Part shown: in pieces, positions 32,638 through 41,227 of the stretch
Numbering within the stretch: position 1 is the stretch's first letter
Layout of the letters: each line of letters starts with the position of its first letter
Origin: Planctomycetota bacterium
Lineage (GTDB): Bacteria > Planctomycetota > Planctomycetia > Gemmatales > HRBIN36
DNA: 64,000 bases
Direction of reading: 5' to 3'
Assembly: GCA_014584395.1 (NCBI GenBank)
Contig: JACTMY010000018.1
Location: 156,342 to 220,341, forward strand
The notes under the pieces: model-generated
Database searches by the model: none
The model's input: only the letters and a program-made list of their open reading frames with translations
What the model was told of the DNA's origin: nothing
Position numbers and translations under genes: made by a program

Positions 32638-35625
32638 ATGGATCGAACGCCGGGTCAAGGGATGGCGACGATGATGCTCATGTTTTGGCTGCTGTGGCAA
32701 ACCGCTGCCGCGGGCGCGCCGGATCAGGCCGCCCCCTGGCCGGATCACATTCCTCATGAAACATTGCTTCGTGAGCTGCGCGAGCGCGGCCAGGTCCAAC
32801 TGGCGTTGGATCACGTTCGAAACCTCAAAAGACAGGCCGGATTCAGCAGCAAGGAATGGGCCGATCGACTTGCCTATTGGCAAGCCCGCTTGCAACTCGA
32901 CTTGCACGTCGTGGATCGACAGATCCCTCAAGCTCATGAGTGCGTGCAAGCGGCTGAAAACGCCTTGACCGCCGTGGCCGGGGCCATGCCGCAACACCCT
33001 CTAGCCATCGACCGGCTCAATGGTCAAGCGGAACTTTACCTCGACCTCGGCCGGATTATCGCCCTCTTGGCGAAAGAAACCAAGGATGCCAATCAAGTGG
33101 CCCCGTTGAGCAAACAAGCCAGCCAGGTTTTGCAACACGCCGAAAAGGGGTATTTGGAATCCACCAAGCATTGGGAAGCGCAAGTCAGTCTACTTCCCAA
33201 AGTGGCCAGCACGCCCGAATCCAAAACGCAAGCGCAAATGGTCTACCAAGGTTATTTGCGCAGCTTGATGGGGCAAGCCCTCTGTTGGCAAGAAATGGCG
33301 AGGCTCCCGGGTCTGGCCGACCAAAGTGCGGGTGAACGGTTTCTTAAGTCCACCCAAATTCTGGAGAAAGCCGCGGGACTTCGGGATCAACATCCCCTCG
33401 GTTGGCAAGCCTTGGCCATGCAAGCGCATTTCACTCTCGGTTTGGACAGCCGCAAAGCGGAAGACCTGTATCAGCGCGTGCTGAAGGAGCGGCGCGCCGA
33501 TGCCCAACTTGGTCAATGCCATGCTCGCTATTATCGCTTGTTGGACCTGGCCGCGTCGGCTCGCGGCGGCCGGAAAGCGCTCCGTGCCCAATATCGCCAA
33601 GAGGTGGAAGCTTGGTACAACGATTACCCCCATCACTTGTTCACCACCATGGGGCAAACGCTGCGCTACCATCTGGCCAACTTCCTTTTGGAGGACGTCC
33701 TCGAGCTTGAGGAGAGCCAAAGAAGTTCGGAAACCGCCAAGCAAACACTGCAAAGAGCCCTGCAATTATTCGAACTGGTGGAAGGCAGCGCCACGGAATG
33801 GGCCTCCGCGGCGGAAAGTCAATTCATCGCCACGTGGATGTTGCTCGCCAAAAACCCCCCGCCGTTGACCACGCAGTCGAGCTTTCGAGAATGCCTGCTC
33901 CGGGGACAAGTGGCTTATCAGCAAATTCAGGAGTGGACGGAAAAAATTCGCTCCGCCAGGGACCCCGCCCAACAGAAGCCATTATTGGAGCAGCGCGACC
34001 AGTTGATCCAAGACTTGCACCAGGCCGCGGAATTCGCCAGACAGCGCATACCGAAGGAACTGCGGCCGCGCGACGCCGATCGGCTCCATTCCTTGCTGTT
34101 TGAAGCCGCCTTCAGAAAAAGCGACTGGGAACAAGCGGCACAATGGGCCGACCTCTTGCGCAAACGGGGCAGCCACCCGGAACTCGCCCGCTCCGCCGCC
34201 TTGCAAACCCTGCGCATGCGGCAAATCCTGGCGAGCCGAAGCGAGGAAGCCCAACAACGGCTTCGAGCCACCGCATTGGAGGTGCTGCGCGACTATCCCA
34301 TCAGTTCCGCTGGCGACCTGGCCCGCGAGATTCTCGGGTTGAGCCATTATCAAGACAAACAGTACCCTGAAGCCATCGGTCTACTGGAAAAAATCACGCC
34401 GCAGCACGAACGTTTCGCTCTGTGCCGTTTCTATGCGGGGCTGGCGCATTGGCACATGCACCTTGAGTTAGTGCGGAAAAGCCAATTTCCCCTCCATCAA
34501 GACACCGCTTCCAAGAGGCAGGCTTTTCAATTCATGGAAGAAGCCGTTGAAGCGGCCAATCAAATTAGCAGCCAGCAACCCATCACGCAAGCGACAGCCA
34601 TGCGGGTCAACCTCGCCGACCTGCACGGCCGTTGCGGCAACTGGCAGCGAACCGCTGAATTATTAGCCCCTCTCGTCGATCGCTTGCACAAACGGGACCG
34701 GATGCCGGAAGTCAGCAACGAATTGACGACCCAGATCCTTGGCCTGGCCCTGCGGGCGGAGATTCAGCGGAATCCAACCGGCCCCGAGACGCTCAAGCTC
34801 CTGCAGCTTCTACAAGCGCAAGAGAACGATTCCGCCTTGGGCAGCAGCACATCGGATTTACTCCGCGATCTGGGACGGCAACTGCGGCAGCAATTGGATC
34901 AGATTGACAAGGAAGGACCCGCCGCGATGGAACGAGCCAAGGTGCTGCGAAAGAATTTCATCATCTTCTTGAATCAAGTCGAAAAGATACCCCATAGGCC
35001 CATGGAGTTTACGTTTTGGCTGGCCAGTCAATACGCCGCCTTGGGTGAGCTAAACACCGGTCGGGCCCTTTTCCAAGCCATCCCAGCCCCCGCACCGAAT
35101 GCACCTGCCCAGGACTGGCAGGTCTATCGCCAGGGCCGACTGACTTGGGCGGTATCCTTGAGACAATTCGCGACAAGCACTTCCGACGCGGCCCTCCGAA
35201 CCGCCGCCGTCGATTTATTGGACTCTTCCCTCAACGCCATCATGCAAGAGGAGTGGGCCAAGAAGCATCCTGCTCTGGTTCGCGAACGGATCATGGTGGA
35301 CCAACTCCGCGGCCGTTACGTGGCCGCCATCGAGCAATGGGATCGGCTGCGGCATGCCTTGGAAGCTCACGTCCATCGAGGAACGATGTACAAGGAACTT
35401 TATTATGATTGCCATGAAGGCTTAATCGAATGCCTGCATGCGGAGAGTCAAAAGCAATCTGATCAGGAAATGCGCGATCGCCATCTTAGGCGGGCGGCTC
35501 AGATTTACCTGATGTTGCGCGCCCAGGAGTTTGGCGGACCAGATCGGCAAACGCGCATGGAGGCTTTTTTGAACCAGCCCAACCATGCCGAACTCAAAAA
35601 CATGGTACAGCAACTGCAACGCTAG
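32638..35625 (+). CDS. large exported helical-repeat (TPR-like) protein
   Basis: This 995-residue protein is of no family I can name. An N-terminal hydrophobic stretch (ATMMLMFWLLWQTAAAGA) looks like a signal peptide. The remainder is almost wholly helical and rich in Gln, Ala, Leu and Arg, with degenerate TPR-type pairs (YYRLLDLAASARGGRKAL, LSHYQDKQYPEAIGLLEKI, FYAGLAHWHMHLELV). TGAGG five bases before ATG 32638 supports that start; 32662 is an alternative. The next gene starts 10 bases after the stop and also encodes an exported repeat protein, so the two are one operon and may form a periplasmic complex. Confidence 0.75.
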   Translation: MDRTPGQGMATMMLMFWLLWQTAAAGAPDQAAPWPDHIPHETLLRELRERGQVQLALDHVRNLKRQAGFSSKEWADRLAYWQARLQLDLHVVDRQIPQAHECVQAAENALTAVAGAMPQHPLAIDRLNGQAELYLDLGRIIALLAKETKDANQVAPLSKQASQVLQHAEKGYLESTKHWEAQVSLLPKVASTPESKTQAQMVYQGYLRSLMGQALCWQEMARLPGLADQSAGERFLKSTQILEKAAGLRDQHPLGWQALAMQAHFTLGLDSRKAEDLYQRVLKERRADAQLGQCHARYYRLLDLAASARGGRKALRAQYRQEVEAWYNDYPHHLFTTMGQTLRYHLANFLLEDVLELEESQRSSETAKQTLQRALQLFELVEGSATEWASAAESQFIATWMLLAKNPPPLTTQSSFRECLLRGQVAYQQIQEWTEKIRSARDPAQQKPLLEQRDQLIQDLHQAAEFARQRIPKELRPRDADRLHSLLFEAAFRKSDWEQAAQWADLLRKRGSHPELARSAALQTLRMRQILASRSEEAQQRLRATALEVLRDYPISSAGDLAREILGLSHYQDKQYPEAIGLLEKITPQHERFALCRFYAGLAHWHMHLELVRKSQFPLHQDTASKRQAFQFMEEAVEAANQISSQQPITQATAMRVNLADLHGRCGNWQRTAELLAPLVDRLHKRDRMPEVSNELTTQILGLALRAEIQRNPTGPETLKLLQLLQAQENDSALGSSTSDLLRDLGRQLRQQLDQIDKEGPAAMERAKVLRKNFIIFLNQVEKIPHRPMEFTFWLASQYAALGELNTGRALFQAIPAPAPNAPAQDWQVYRQGRLTWAVSLRQFATSTSDAALRTAAVDLLDSSLNAIMQEEWAKKHPALVRERIMVDQLRGRYVAAIEQWDRLRHALEAHVHRGTMYKELYYDCHEGLIECLHAESQKQSDQEMRDRHLRRAAQIYLMLRAQEFGGPDRQTRMEAFLNQPNHAELKNMVQQLQR

Positions 35626-35635
35626 GAAGAAAGGC

Positions 35636-36781
35636 ATGACTTCCAATCTCTTTCATGGGTTTCGCCCGATGGTTTGGGCATTCCTTCCGCTGTTGGGAAT
35701 AGGGATGTCATCCTCCCTGCTAGCGCAAAACCTCTCCCGCAATGACAGGGTCGAAATCCGTGATGACTCCCGGCCTTCGGGCAGCAGGCTCCGATACGGC
35801 ACTGTCCTCCGCGAAGATGCCCGAGTCGTGGAACTGCAAACCGAGGATGGGAAAGTGAACCTCGATACGGCCGAGGTGATTGAAATTTTTTACGACGTCA
35901 ACGACCAAGATTGGGTCAATGCGGTCTCCGCCGAGCGAAACCGACAATGGGCGAACGCGCTTGGCTTTTATGAGGCCTTTCAAGTGCGGGGCGGCCGGGG
36001 CAATCCCTGGTTGGTCCGACAAGCGGAATTCAAAGTCGCGCAGATGAAGTACATGCTGGCGGAAACCGAACCGCAAAAATTTCTGCTCCCCGCTCAGGAT
36101 CAACTGCGACTCTTCATCAAGAACCACGCCGATAGTCGTCAGGTGCTCGCCGCGGGAGAATGGCTCGGCCGCGCCTTGCTCGCCGCGCAACAACCCACCG
36201 CCGAAGCCTGCGATTTGATCGCCAAATTGCGCACACCCGAACCCTCAAATTGGAACCATCGCTGCACGTTGCTCATCGCCCACTTGAAATTAAGGGAGGG
36301 CGTGCAATTTCAGGCCACCAAACCTGAATCAGCGGCCAAGCTCTTTGAGGAGGTCGTGACTCTTTGTGCATCATTGCAAGCTGACCTAAACGCCACACGG
36401 CGTTTGGACGCGGCCTTGTACTCGGCCCAAGCCCTGGCCGGCCTGGGCCAGATCAAGGAAGCCGAGCAAAAGATTGTGGGCCTGTTCAAGAATGTGGGAG
36501 AGAACGTGCAGCAACGAGCGCTGCTTCATTTAACTTTGGGTGATTGTTACATGCTGCAAAAGCGCTACGAGGATGCCGCCCGACAATTTCTTTATGTAGA
36601 CGTGCTCTACCACCAAGATCGTGAACTCCAAGCCCGAGCCATGGTCTCCCTAATCCAGGTTTTCGAAGCCCGGCAAGACTCGTTTCACGCCAAGATGTAC
36701 CGTGAAAGGCTGAACAGCGATCCCGCCCTCAAAAACACATCACACGCTCGCACAGTTTCCAAACCAGGTTCATCCCAATAG
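35636..36781 (+). CDS. exported protein with an SH3-like N-terminal region and TPR-like repeats
   Basis: The 381-residue product has a signal peptide (VWAFLPLLGIGMSSSLLAQ), then a small beta-rich module (RVEIRDDSRPSGSRL, YGTVLREDARVVELQTEDG), perhaps SH3-like, then helical repeats (RALLHLTLGDCYMLQKRYED, AARQFLYVDVLY is TPR-like). AGGAAGAAAGG precedes the ATG, 10 bases after the large helical-repeat gene. Its last 12 bases overlap the convergent ImmA/IrrE-like gene. Function is unknown; with its partner it looks like a cell-envelope assembly factor. Confidence 0.75.
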   Translation: MTSNLFHGFRPMVWAFLPLLGIGMSSSLLAQNLSRNDRVEIRDDSRPSGSRLRYGTVLREDARVVELQTEDGKVNLDTAEVIEIFYDVNDQDWVNAVSAERNRQWANALGFYEAFQVRGGRGNPWLVRQAEFKVAQMKYMLAETEPQKFLLPAQDQLRLFIKNHADSRQVLAAGEWLGRALLAAQQPTAEACDLIAKLRTPEPSNWNHRCTLLIAHLKLREGVQFQATKPESAAKLFEEVVTLCASLQADLNATRRLDAALYSAQALAGLGQIKEAEQKIVGLFKNVGENVQQRALLHLTLGDCYMLQKRYEDAARQFLYVDVLYHQDRELQARAMVSLIQVFEARQDSFHAKMYRERLNSDPALKNTSHARTVSKPGSSQ

Positions 36782-37492
36782 GAAGTCTTCCGCTTCCCAG
36801 GTGGACCGCAAGATTTCCCTTTTCCAACTTGGCTGGTGAATGGGCCACCCTTGCACCTGCCACCCCATTTCGACAAGGACAAATGGTTCGCCCCGTTCAT
36901 GTACTACTCTTTGGCAGCGGGTTTCAATAGGCGTCAAAGTTCGCGGTGCGGGCCAGGAATTGCTCCGCCGTTGAGACAACCGCCCTTGATCGATAATGCT
37001 CACAATGCTTGGCGTGGGCAATTCCAGCGTTCGCCACGCAATGACTTCATGGCTGGCCGTGGCAAAACGCTGCTTGAGGGCGATTAAATCCCAGCCTGTT
37101 TCCGCACCAATCCCGGCCAGCCATCGACTCGGCACCAAGAGACGCGAGGCAAAACGATTGGCCAGTTCCTCCATCGTTTGCGGCAAGAGATCGCCAGGCT
37201 TCAGCCCCAGTTTTTGTAAAAGCCGTGACCGCCAATGCTCGCCGATTTCATGAGCCACGGCCCATTGTCGACGTTCCTCGTGCTCTTCGGGCCGAATAAA
37301 AATAAACCGACCATGTTGGCCGCGCTGCGCCCGCCCCCGATTCTTCATCCCCGCGTCCAGACAGACTTGCAAGCCCAGATGATCGCGGGCCAGAATCAGA
37401 GCATCGATCGGAGGCTCCCGCCATGGTGCCAGGCTGAGCAATTCCTCCACGACTTCATCCAATGCATCCGCCCAAGATTCCCCGTGATACAT
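36770..37492 (-). CDS. ImmA/IrrE-family metallopeptidase
   Basis: These zinc peptidases usually cleave XRE-type repressors. The 240-residue product has the zinc motif HEIGEH in QWAVAHEIGEHW and the downstream glutamate helix EELANRFASRLLVP, as in COG2856. The N-terminal VVEELLSLAP, PIDALILARDHLGLQV is the usual lead-in. About 90 residues follow the catalytic core and may be a sensor. No XRE regulator lies next to it, which is unusual. GAGG precedes ATG 37492. A strong promoter and an operator-like palindrome lie directly upstream, so the gene is probably regulated on its own. Confidence 0.85.
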   Translation of the reverse strand: MYHGESWADALDEVVEELLSLAPWREPPIDALILARDHLGLQVCLDAGMKNRGRAQRGQHGRFIFIRPEEHEERRQWAVAHEIGEHWRSRLLQKLGLKPGDLLPQTMEELANRFASRLLVPSRWLAGIGAETGWDLIALKQRFATASHEVIAWRTLELPTPSIVSIIDQGRLSQRRSNSWPAPRTLTPIETRCQRVVHERGEPFVLVEMGWQVQGWPIHQPSWKREILRSTWEAEDFLLG

Positions 37493-37508
37493 GGCCGACC
37501 TCGGTATA

Positions 37509-37522
37509 TGTATATTTGTACA
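37509..37522. promoter_or_regulatory. operator-like palindrome TGTA-N6-TACA before the ImmA/IrrE-like gene
   Basis: TGTA and TACA arms are separated by six A/T-rich bases, between the leftward -10 box and the start codon. This spacing is typical of dimeric helix-turn-helix regulator sites. The regulator is unknown. Confidence 0.4.
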
Positions 37523-37534
37523 CTTGCTCTATCT

Positions 37535-37563
37535 TGTATAGTTTGTCGTGCCAGCTGGGTCAA
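37535..37563 (-). promoter_or_regulatory. sigma70-type promoter of the ImmA/IrrE-like gene
   Basis: On the minus strand TTGACC (37563-37558) and TATACA (37540-37535) are exactly 17 bases apart, about 40 bases before the start codon. Confidence 0.7.
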
Positions 37564-37709
37564 GTCCCATTTCAATCTCTTTGGGTCGGCCTTGCTAAAT
37601 TCCAGCACATGGTTGACTTAGCTTTTACTATTTCCTGATCGTGCTTCAACTTTTCGCTATCCCTTCATTAACTCACCACGCCAAATGAATCTCGGTTGAT
37701 CAATTCCCA

Positions 37710-37738
37710 TTGCTGCCCCTGGACTTCGGCCATAGAAT
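37710..37738 (+). promoter_or_regulatory. promoter of the SAM-riboswitch operon
   Basis: TTGCTG (37710-37715) and TAGAAT (37733-37738) are 17 bases apart. The predicted start, about base 37745, is the first base of riboswitch helix P1. Confidence 0.65.
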
Positions 37739-37744
37739 GGAAAA

Positions 37745-37862
37745 GTCTTATCCAGAGTGGCAGAGGGACTGGCCCGTCGAAGCCACAGCAACCGCTTGAT
37801 GATGAATGCCATCTTCAAGGCCAGGTGCTAATTCCTTCCCGATGCGTCGGGAAAGATAAGAT
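37745..37862 (+). promoter_or_regulatory. SAM-I (S-box) riboswitch
   Basis: All parts of the aptamer are readable: P1 arms TCTTATC (37746-37752) and GATAAGA (37855-37861); the conserved AGAGTGGCAGAGGGACTGGC with the kink-turn GA pairs; GAAGCCACAGCAACC; the GGTGCTAATTCC joining segment; and a perfect P4 hairpin TTCCCGA/TCGGGAA (37836-37853). It binds S-adenosylmethionine and shuts down downstream genes when SAM is plentiful. It stands before the threonine-synthase-like gene and its sulfur-transfer neighbours. Confidence 0.95.
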
Positions 37863-37889
37863 GACCCGGTCGCACGGACCCATCTTATC
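37855..37889 (+). promoter_or_regulatory. alternative helix of the SAM riboswitch expression platform
   Basis: GATAAGATG (37855-37863), which contains the 3' arm of P1, is perfectly complementary to CATCTTATC (37881-37889), with GGTC/GACC pairing inside. P1 and this helix exclude each other, as expected for a riboswitch antiterminator. No oligo-T tract follows, so the switch may not act through a classical intrinsic terminator. Confidence 0.7.
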
Positions 37890-38025
37890 CCCCTCTCATC
37901 AACTCTGTTTATGGTCCCGCGGATGGTGAAGCCGCGGCTTCAATGGGTTGCCTTCGGGCTGAACCTCATGGGATGAGGTGTCAGTTGCCATGTCATCCCA
38001 TATCCGCTTTCGAGGAGGATGGAGC
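37890..38025 (+). other. structured leader between the riboswitch and the thrC-like gene
   Basis: These 136 bases hold a perfect 14-base palindrome, GAAGCCGCGGCTTC (37928-37941), and a CCTCAT-GGG-ATGAGG hairpin (37964-37978). The second ends on a GTG that could start the next gene, so it may hide a start site. GAGGAGG at 38012-38018 is the best ribosome binding site. Confidence 0.55.
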
Positions 38026-39288
38026 TTGTCCAGGTCATTCATACAAGGTTTGCGCTGCCGATCGTGCGGTCAAACATACAATCAGGAAGCCAACAATTTC
38101 TGCACCGAATGTTTCGGGCCGCTGGAAGTCGCTTATGACTATGAAGCCGTCAAACAACATTTCCAACCTTCCGACCTGACCCAGCGACCATTCAACATGT
38201 GGCGGTATCGTGAACTGCTGCCGTTGAATCATGAGCCGACGGTCGGTTTACACGTCGGCGGCACTCCCTTGGTGCGGGCAAATCGTTTGGCCAAAGTGCT
38301 GAAAGTCGACCGCCTTTGGATCAAGAACGACGCGGTGAATAGCCCCTCCCTTTCCTTCAAGGATCGCGTGGTGGCGGTGGCATTGTCCAAAGCCAGGGAA
38401 TTCGGGATGGGCACGGTCGGCTGCGCTTCGACGGGCAACCTGGCCAACAGCGTGGCCGCCAATGCTGCCGCGGCGGGCCTCGTCAGTTACATCCTGGTGC
38501 CCGCCGACCTGGAAACCACCAAGCTGCTCGGCACCGCGATTTACGGGGCTCGCCTGGTCCGTGTTCATGGGACGTATGACCAAGTCAACCGGCTGTGCAC
38601 GCAAATCGCTTTCAAATACGGCTGGGGGTTGGTGAACATCAATCTGCGGCCCTTTTATTCCGAAGGTTCGAAAACCTTTGGCTATGAGATGGCCGAGCAG
38701 TTGGGATGGCGGTTGCCGCAGCACGTCGTTTGCCCCATGGCGGGCGGCAGCCTGATTGGCAAAATCGCCAAGTCCTTCGATGAGTTGACCAAACTGGGTT
38801 GGGTCAAGGGCCAAGCGGTGAAGTACCATGGCGCCCAAGCGGATGGGTGTGCGCCGATCAGTTCCGCCGTGAAACAAGGATTGGATCAGCATCGCCCCGT
38901 GAAAACGCCAACCTCCATCGCCAAGTCCTTGGCGATTGGCGATCCAGCCGACGGCTACTTCGCCATTCAGTTGATCCGTCAGAGCGGCGGTTGGGCCGAG
39001 GACGTGGACGATGAAACCATTCGCGACGCCATGCTGCTATTAGCGGAAACGGAAGGCATCTTCGCCGAGACGGCCGGCGGCGTTACCCTGGGCGTCTTGC
39101 AAAAGCTGCTCGAGCAGGGCCGCATTCCCCGGCATGAGGAGATCGTGCTATGCATCACGGGCAATGGTCTGAAAACGCAAGAAGCCGTGGCCGCGCGCTT
39201 GGCGGAATCCCCCGTCATTGAACCCAAATTAGATGCTTTTGTGGAATGGGTCGAAGGCCAGGCTGCGGAGTTGTCCATCAGTCGTTAA
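38026..39288 (+). CDS. threonine-synthase-family PLP enzyme with N-terminal zinc ribbon, under SAM riboswitch
   Basis: Threonine synthase converts O-phosphohomoserine to threonine with PLP. From TTG 38026 the 420-residue protein has a zinc ribbon (Cys11, Cys14, Cys26, Cys29), then a fold-type II PLP domain: GGTPLVRANRLAK, the PLP lysine in SLSFKDR (Lys112), CASTGNLANSVAA, PMAGGSLIGKIAKSFDEL and ETAGGVTLGVLQKL. The TTG is preferred because GAGGAGG lies 7 bases upstream; ATG 37990 and GTG 37978 are in frame. It is the first gene after a SAM-I riboswitch and precedes sulfur-carrier genes, which is odd for threonine synthesis. A homocysteine-forming enzyme using O-phosphohomoserine and a protein thiocarboxylate is an attractive but unproven reading. 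Plain threonine synthase is the conservative call. Confidence 0.88.
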   Translation: MSRSFIQGLRCRSCGQTYNQEANNFCTECFGPLEVAYDYEAVKQHFQPSDLTQRPFNMWRYRELLPLNHEPTVGLHVGGTPLVRANRLAKVLKVDRLWIKNDAVNSPSLSFKDRVVAVALSKAREFGMGTVGCASTGNLANSVAANAAAAGLVSYILVPADLETTKLLGTAIYGARLVRVHGTYDQVNRLCTQIAFKYGWGLVNINLRPFYSEGSKTFGYEMAEQLGWRLPQHVVCPMAGGSLIGKIAKSFDELTKLGWVKGQAVKYHGAQADGCAPISSAVKQGLDQHRPVKTPTSIAKSLAIGDPADGYFAIQLIRQSGGWAEDVDDETIRDAMLLLAETEGIFAETAGGVTLGVLQKLLEQGRIPRHEEIVLCITGNGLKTQEAVAARLAESPVIEPKLDAFVEWVEGQAAELSISR

Positions 39289-39339
39289 AATAAAGTTCGC
39301 CCAGTGAACTGGTAACGTTTCAATTGACCTCTCCACAGA

Positions 39340-39711
39340 ATGTTCTTGGGATTCGTCATGGAAGCCGCCAATAAAATGTCAACGTCGGCCCGCGTCTTAT
39401 CGCTGACCGAAGCCTACGCCATGGCCTATTTCAGCGCCATCGTGCTGATTTTTTACGCGGGGGCGCAAACGTCTCTGGCGTTGGTGTTTGGCCGGGCCAA
39501 TCCGCCCCTTAAGATGTTCATCGAACCCTATCTATTGATCCTGGGTCTGATCTTGCACGTGCACTGGCGGAAGATTGATCAGTCCTTTCGCCATCACGAT
39601 CTGATTCGCCCGCGATGGATGATGGTGGCCGACTGCTTGAGTTTCATCATCACTTTTTGGGCTGTATGGGTGATACTCGAAGCCTGCCTCAGCAACGCCA
39701 AAGTCATGTGA
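39340..39711 (+). CDS. small three-helix membrane protein
   Basis: The 123-residue product (117 if started at ATG 39358) has three membrane segments: AYFSAIVLIFYAGAQTSLALVF, FIEPYLLILGLIL and LSFIITFWAVWVILEACL, shown here in separate stretches. The loop between the second and third is basic. I know no family. It lies between the threonine-synthase-like and sulfur-carrier genes on the same strand, with short gaps, so it is probably co-transcribed. Neither start has a good ribosome site. Confidence 0.65.
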   Translation: MFLGFVMEAANKMSTSARVLSLTEAYAMAYFSAIVLIFYAGAQTSLALVFGRANPPLKMFIEPYLLILGLILHVHWRKIDQSFRHHDLIRPRWMMVADCLSFIITFWAVWVILEACLSNAKVM

Positions 39712-39751
39712 CCGCTTTCACTTGTCAGGAACTCGCTTAGAAGGACAACCC

Positions 39752-40027
39752 ATGCCCGTTGAAATTCAGATTCCCGCCCCCTTGCGCAGCCACACGGATG
39801 GACAGGATACCGTCTTGGCGGAAGGCAGCGACGTGCAGAGCGCCCTACGCGATTTAGGCGCCAAGTTCCCCGCGATCACCGACCGCATCTTCGAGCCGAC
39901 GGGGCAAGTTCGCCGCTTCGTGAATATCTACGTCAACGACGAGGATATTCGCTTCCTCGACCAGCTCACGACTGCCTTGCGGCCCGGGGATCGCGTGAGC
40001 ATCATCCCCGCCGTCGCGGGTGGCTAA
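39752..40027 (+). CDS. ThiS/MoaD-like sulfur-carrier protein
   Basis: Ubiquitin-like sulfur carriers are adenylated at a C-terminal Gly-Gly and turned into a thiocarboxylate that donates sulfur. The 91-residue product has the beta-grasp pattern (VQSALRDLGAKFPAITDRI, RRFVNIYVNDEDIRFLDQL, LRPGDRVSIIPAVAGG) and ends exactly in Gly-Gly, so no C-terminal trimming is needed. It is closest in style to the CysO/MoaD group used in amino-acid synthesis. AAGGA precedes ATG 39752. The next gene encodes the matching E1-like activating enzyme. Confidence 0.9.
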   Translation: MPVEIQIPAPLRSHTDGQDTVLAEGSDVQSALRDLGAKFPAITDRIFEPTGQVRRFVNIYVNDEDIRFLDQLTTALRPGDRVSIIPAVAGG

Positions 40028-40095
40028 TTTTGGATGGCTCACGAGCTTTCGTTACTGGCATTGCCCTACTTACCTCTTGGACGCAATCATTGACC

Positions 40096-41151
40096 ATGGA
40101 CGCCAACCTATCCTCACCCTCCTCCCTCGATCGCTATAGTCGGCAAATGAAATTTCCCGGCATCGGCACAGCGGGACAGGAGCGGCTGCTGCAAAGCCGA
40201 GTGACCCTTTGCGGCTGCGGGGCGCTGGGCACAGTGATCGCCAATGTCCTTGTCCGCGCTGGCGTGGGCCGGCTGCGGATCGTGGATCGCGACTTCATCG
40301 AGACCAGCAATTTGCAACGGCAAGTGCTGTTCGATGAAAATGACATCGCTGACAACTTGCCCAAGGCCGAAGCCGCGGTCCGCAAATTAAAACAAATCAA
40401 TTCCGGCGTCCATCTGGAAGCCGTGGTGGCGGACATCGACCACACCAACGTCCTGGACCTGGCGGCCGACGCCGACCTGATCCTGGATGGCACCGATAAC
40501 TTCGAAGTCCGCTATCTCATCAACGATGTGGCCGTGAAGCTCAACAAGCCCTGGGTCTATGGCGGCAGCATCGGTTCGCATGGGCAAACGATGACCATCC
40601 TCCCCGGCGTCACGCCTTGCCTGCGCTGCGTGATCGAGGGCAGCCCCCCGCCGGGGATGGCGGCCACCTGCGAAACCGCCGGCGTGCTCAGCCCCATCAT
40701 CAACATCATCGCCAGCTTCCAAGCCGCCGAGGCGATGAAGATTCTCACCGGCCGCCTCGAAGCGATCAACAAGGATTTGATCTACATCGACGTATGGGAC
40801 AACGAATTGCGCCGCTTCAAAATCGCCAAGCTCAAGGACACGGTCAACTGTCCGTGCTGCAAGGAGCGGCGCTTCGACTGGCTGGACGGCAAAGAAGGCG
40901 CTCAAACCACGACGCTGTGCGGCCGCAACGCCGTGCAAATCACGCATCGCCAGGCCACGACGCTTAACTTCGTCGAACTGGCCAAACACCTGGAAGGATT
41001 GGGCGGGCGCGTGACCTTCAATCGTTTCATGCTCAAATTCGCCGTGGAGGAATTCGACGTGACCGTGTTTCCCGATGGCCGGGCAATCATCAAGGGCACT
41101 CCCGACGTCGATAAGGCGCGCACCGTTTACGCCAAGTACATCGGCCATTAA
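40096..41151 (+). CDS. ThiF/MoeB-like adenylyltransferase (sulfur-carrier activating enzyme)
   Basis: This E1-like enzyme should adenylate the C-terminal glycine of the carrier encoded just upstream. The 351-residue protein has SLDRYSRQMKFPGIG, the nucleotide loop CGCGALGTVIANVLVRAG, RIVDRDFIETSNLQRQVLF, the DGTDNFEVRYLIND segment, and two zinc CxxC pairs (CLRC, CPCC). ATCETAGVLSPI is the usual crossover region. The last 90 residues after the second CxxC are not a rhodanese domain; they look like a small alpha/beta module repeated in similar enzymes. ATG 40096 is preferred; the ribosome site is weak. Confidence 0.92.
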   Translation: MDANLSSPSSLDRYSRQMKFPGIGTAGQERLLQSRVTLCGCGALGTVIANVLVRAGVGRLRIVDRDFIETSNLQRQVLFDENDIADNLPKAEAAVRKLKQINSGVHLEAVVADIDHTNVLDLAADADLILDGTDNFEVRYLINDVAVKLNKPWVYGGSIGSHGQTMTILPGVTPCLRCVIEGSPPPGMAATCETAGVLSPIINIIASFQAAEAMKILTGRLEAINKDLIYIDVWDNELRRFKIAKLKDTVNCPCCKERRFDWLDGKEGAQTTTLCGRNAVQITHRQATTLNFVELAKHLEGLGGRVTFNRFMLKFAVEEFDVTVFPDGRAIIKGTPDVDKARTVYAKYIGH

Positions 41152-41227
41152 TGACAGCGTCTGGGTCGATCGCTTTCGAGATCACCCGTTTCATGAATCA
41201 ATCATGCCGCGGAGGCAGCAGCCATCC

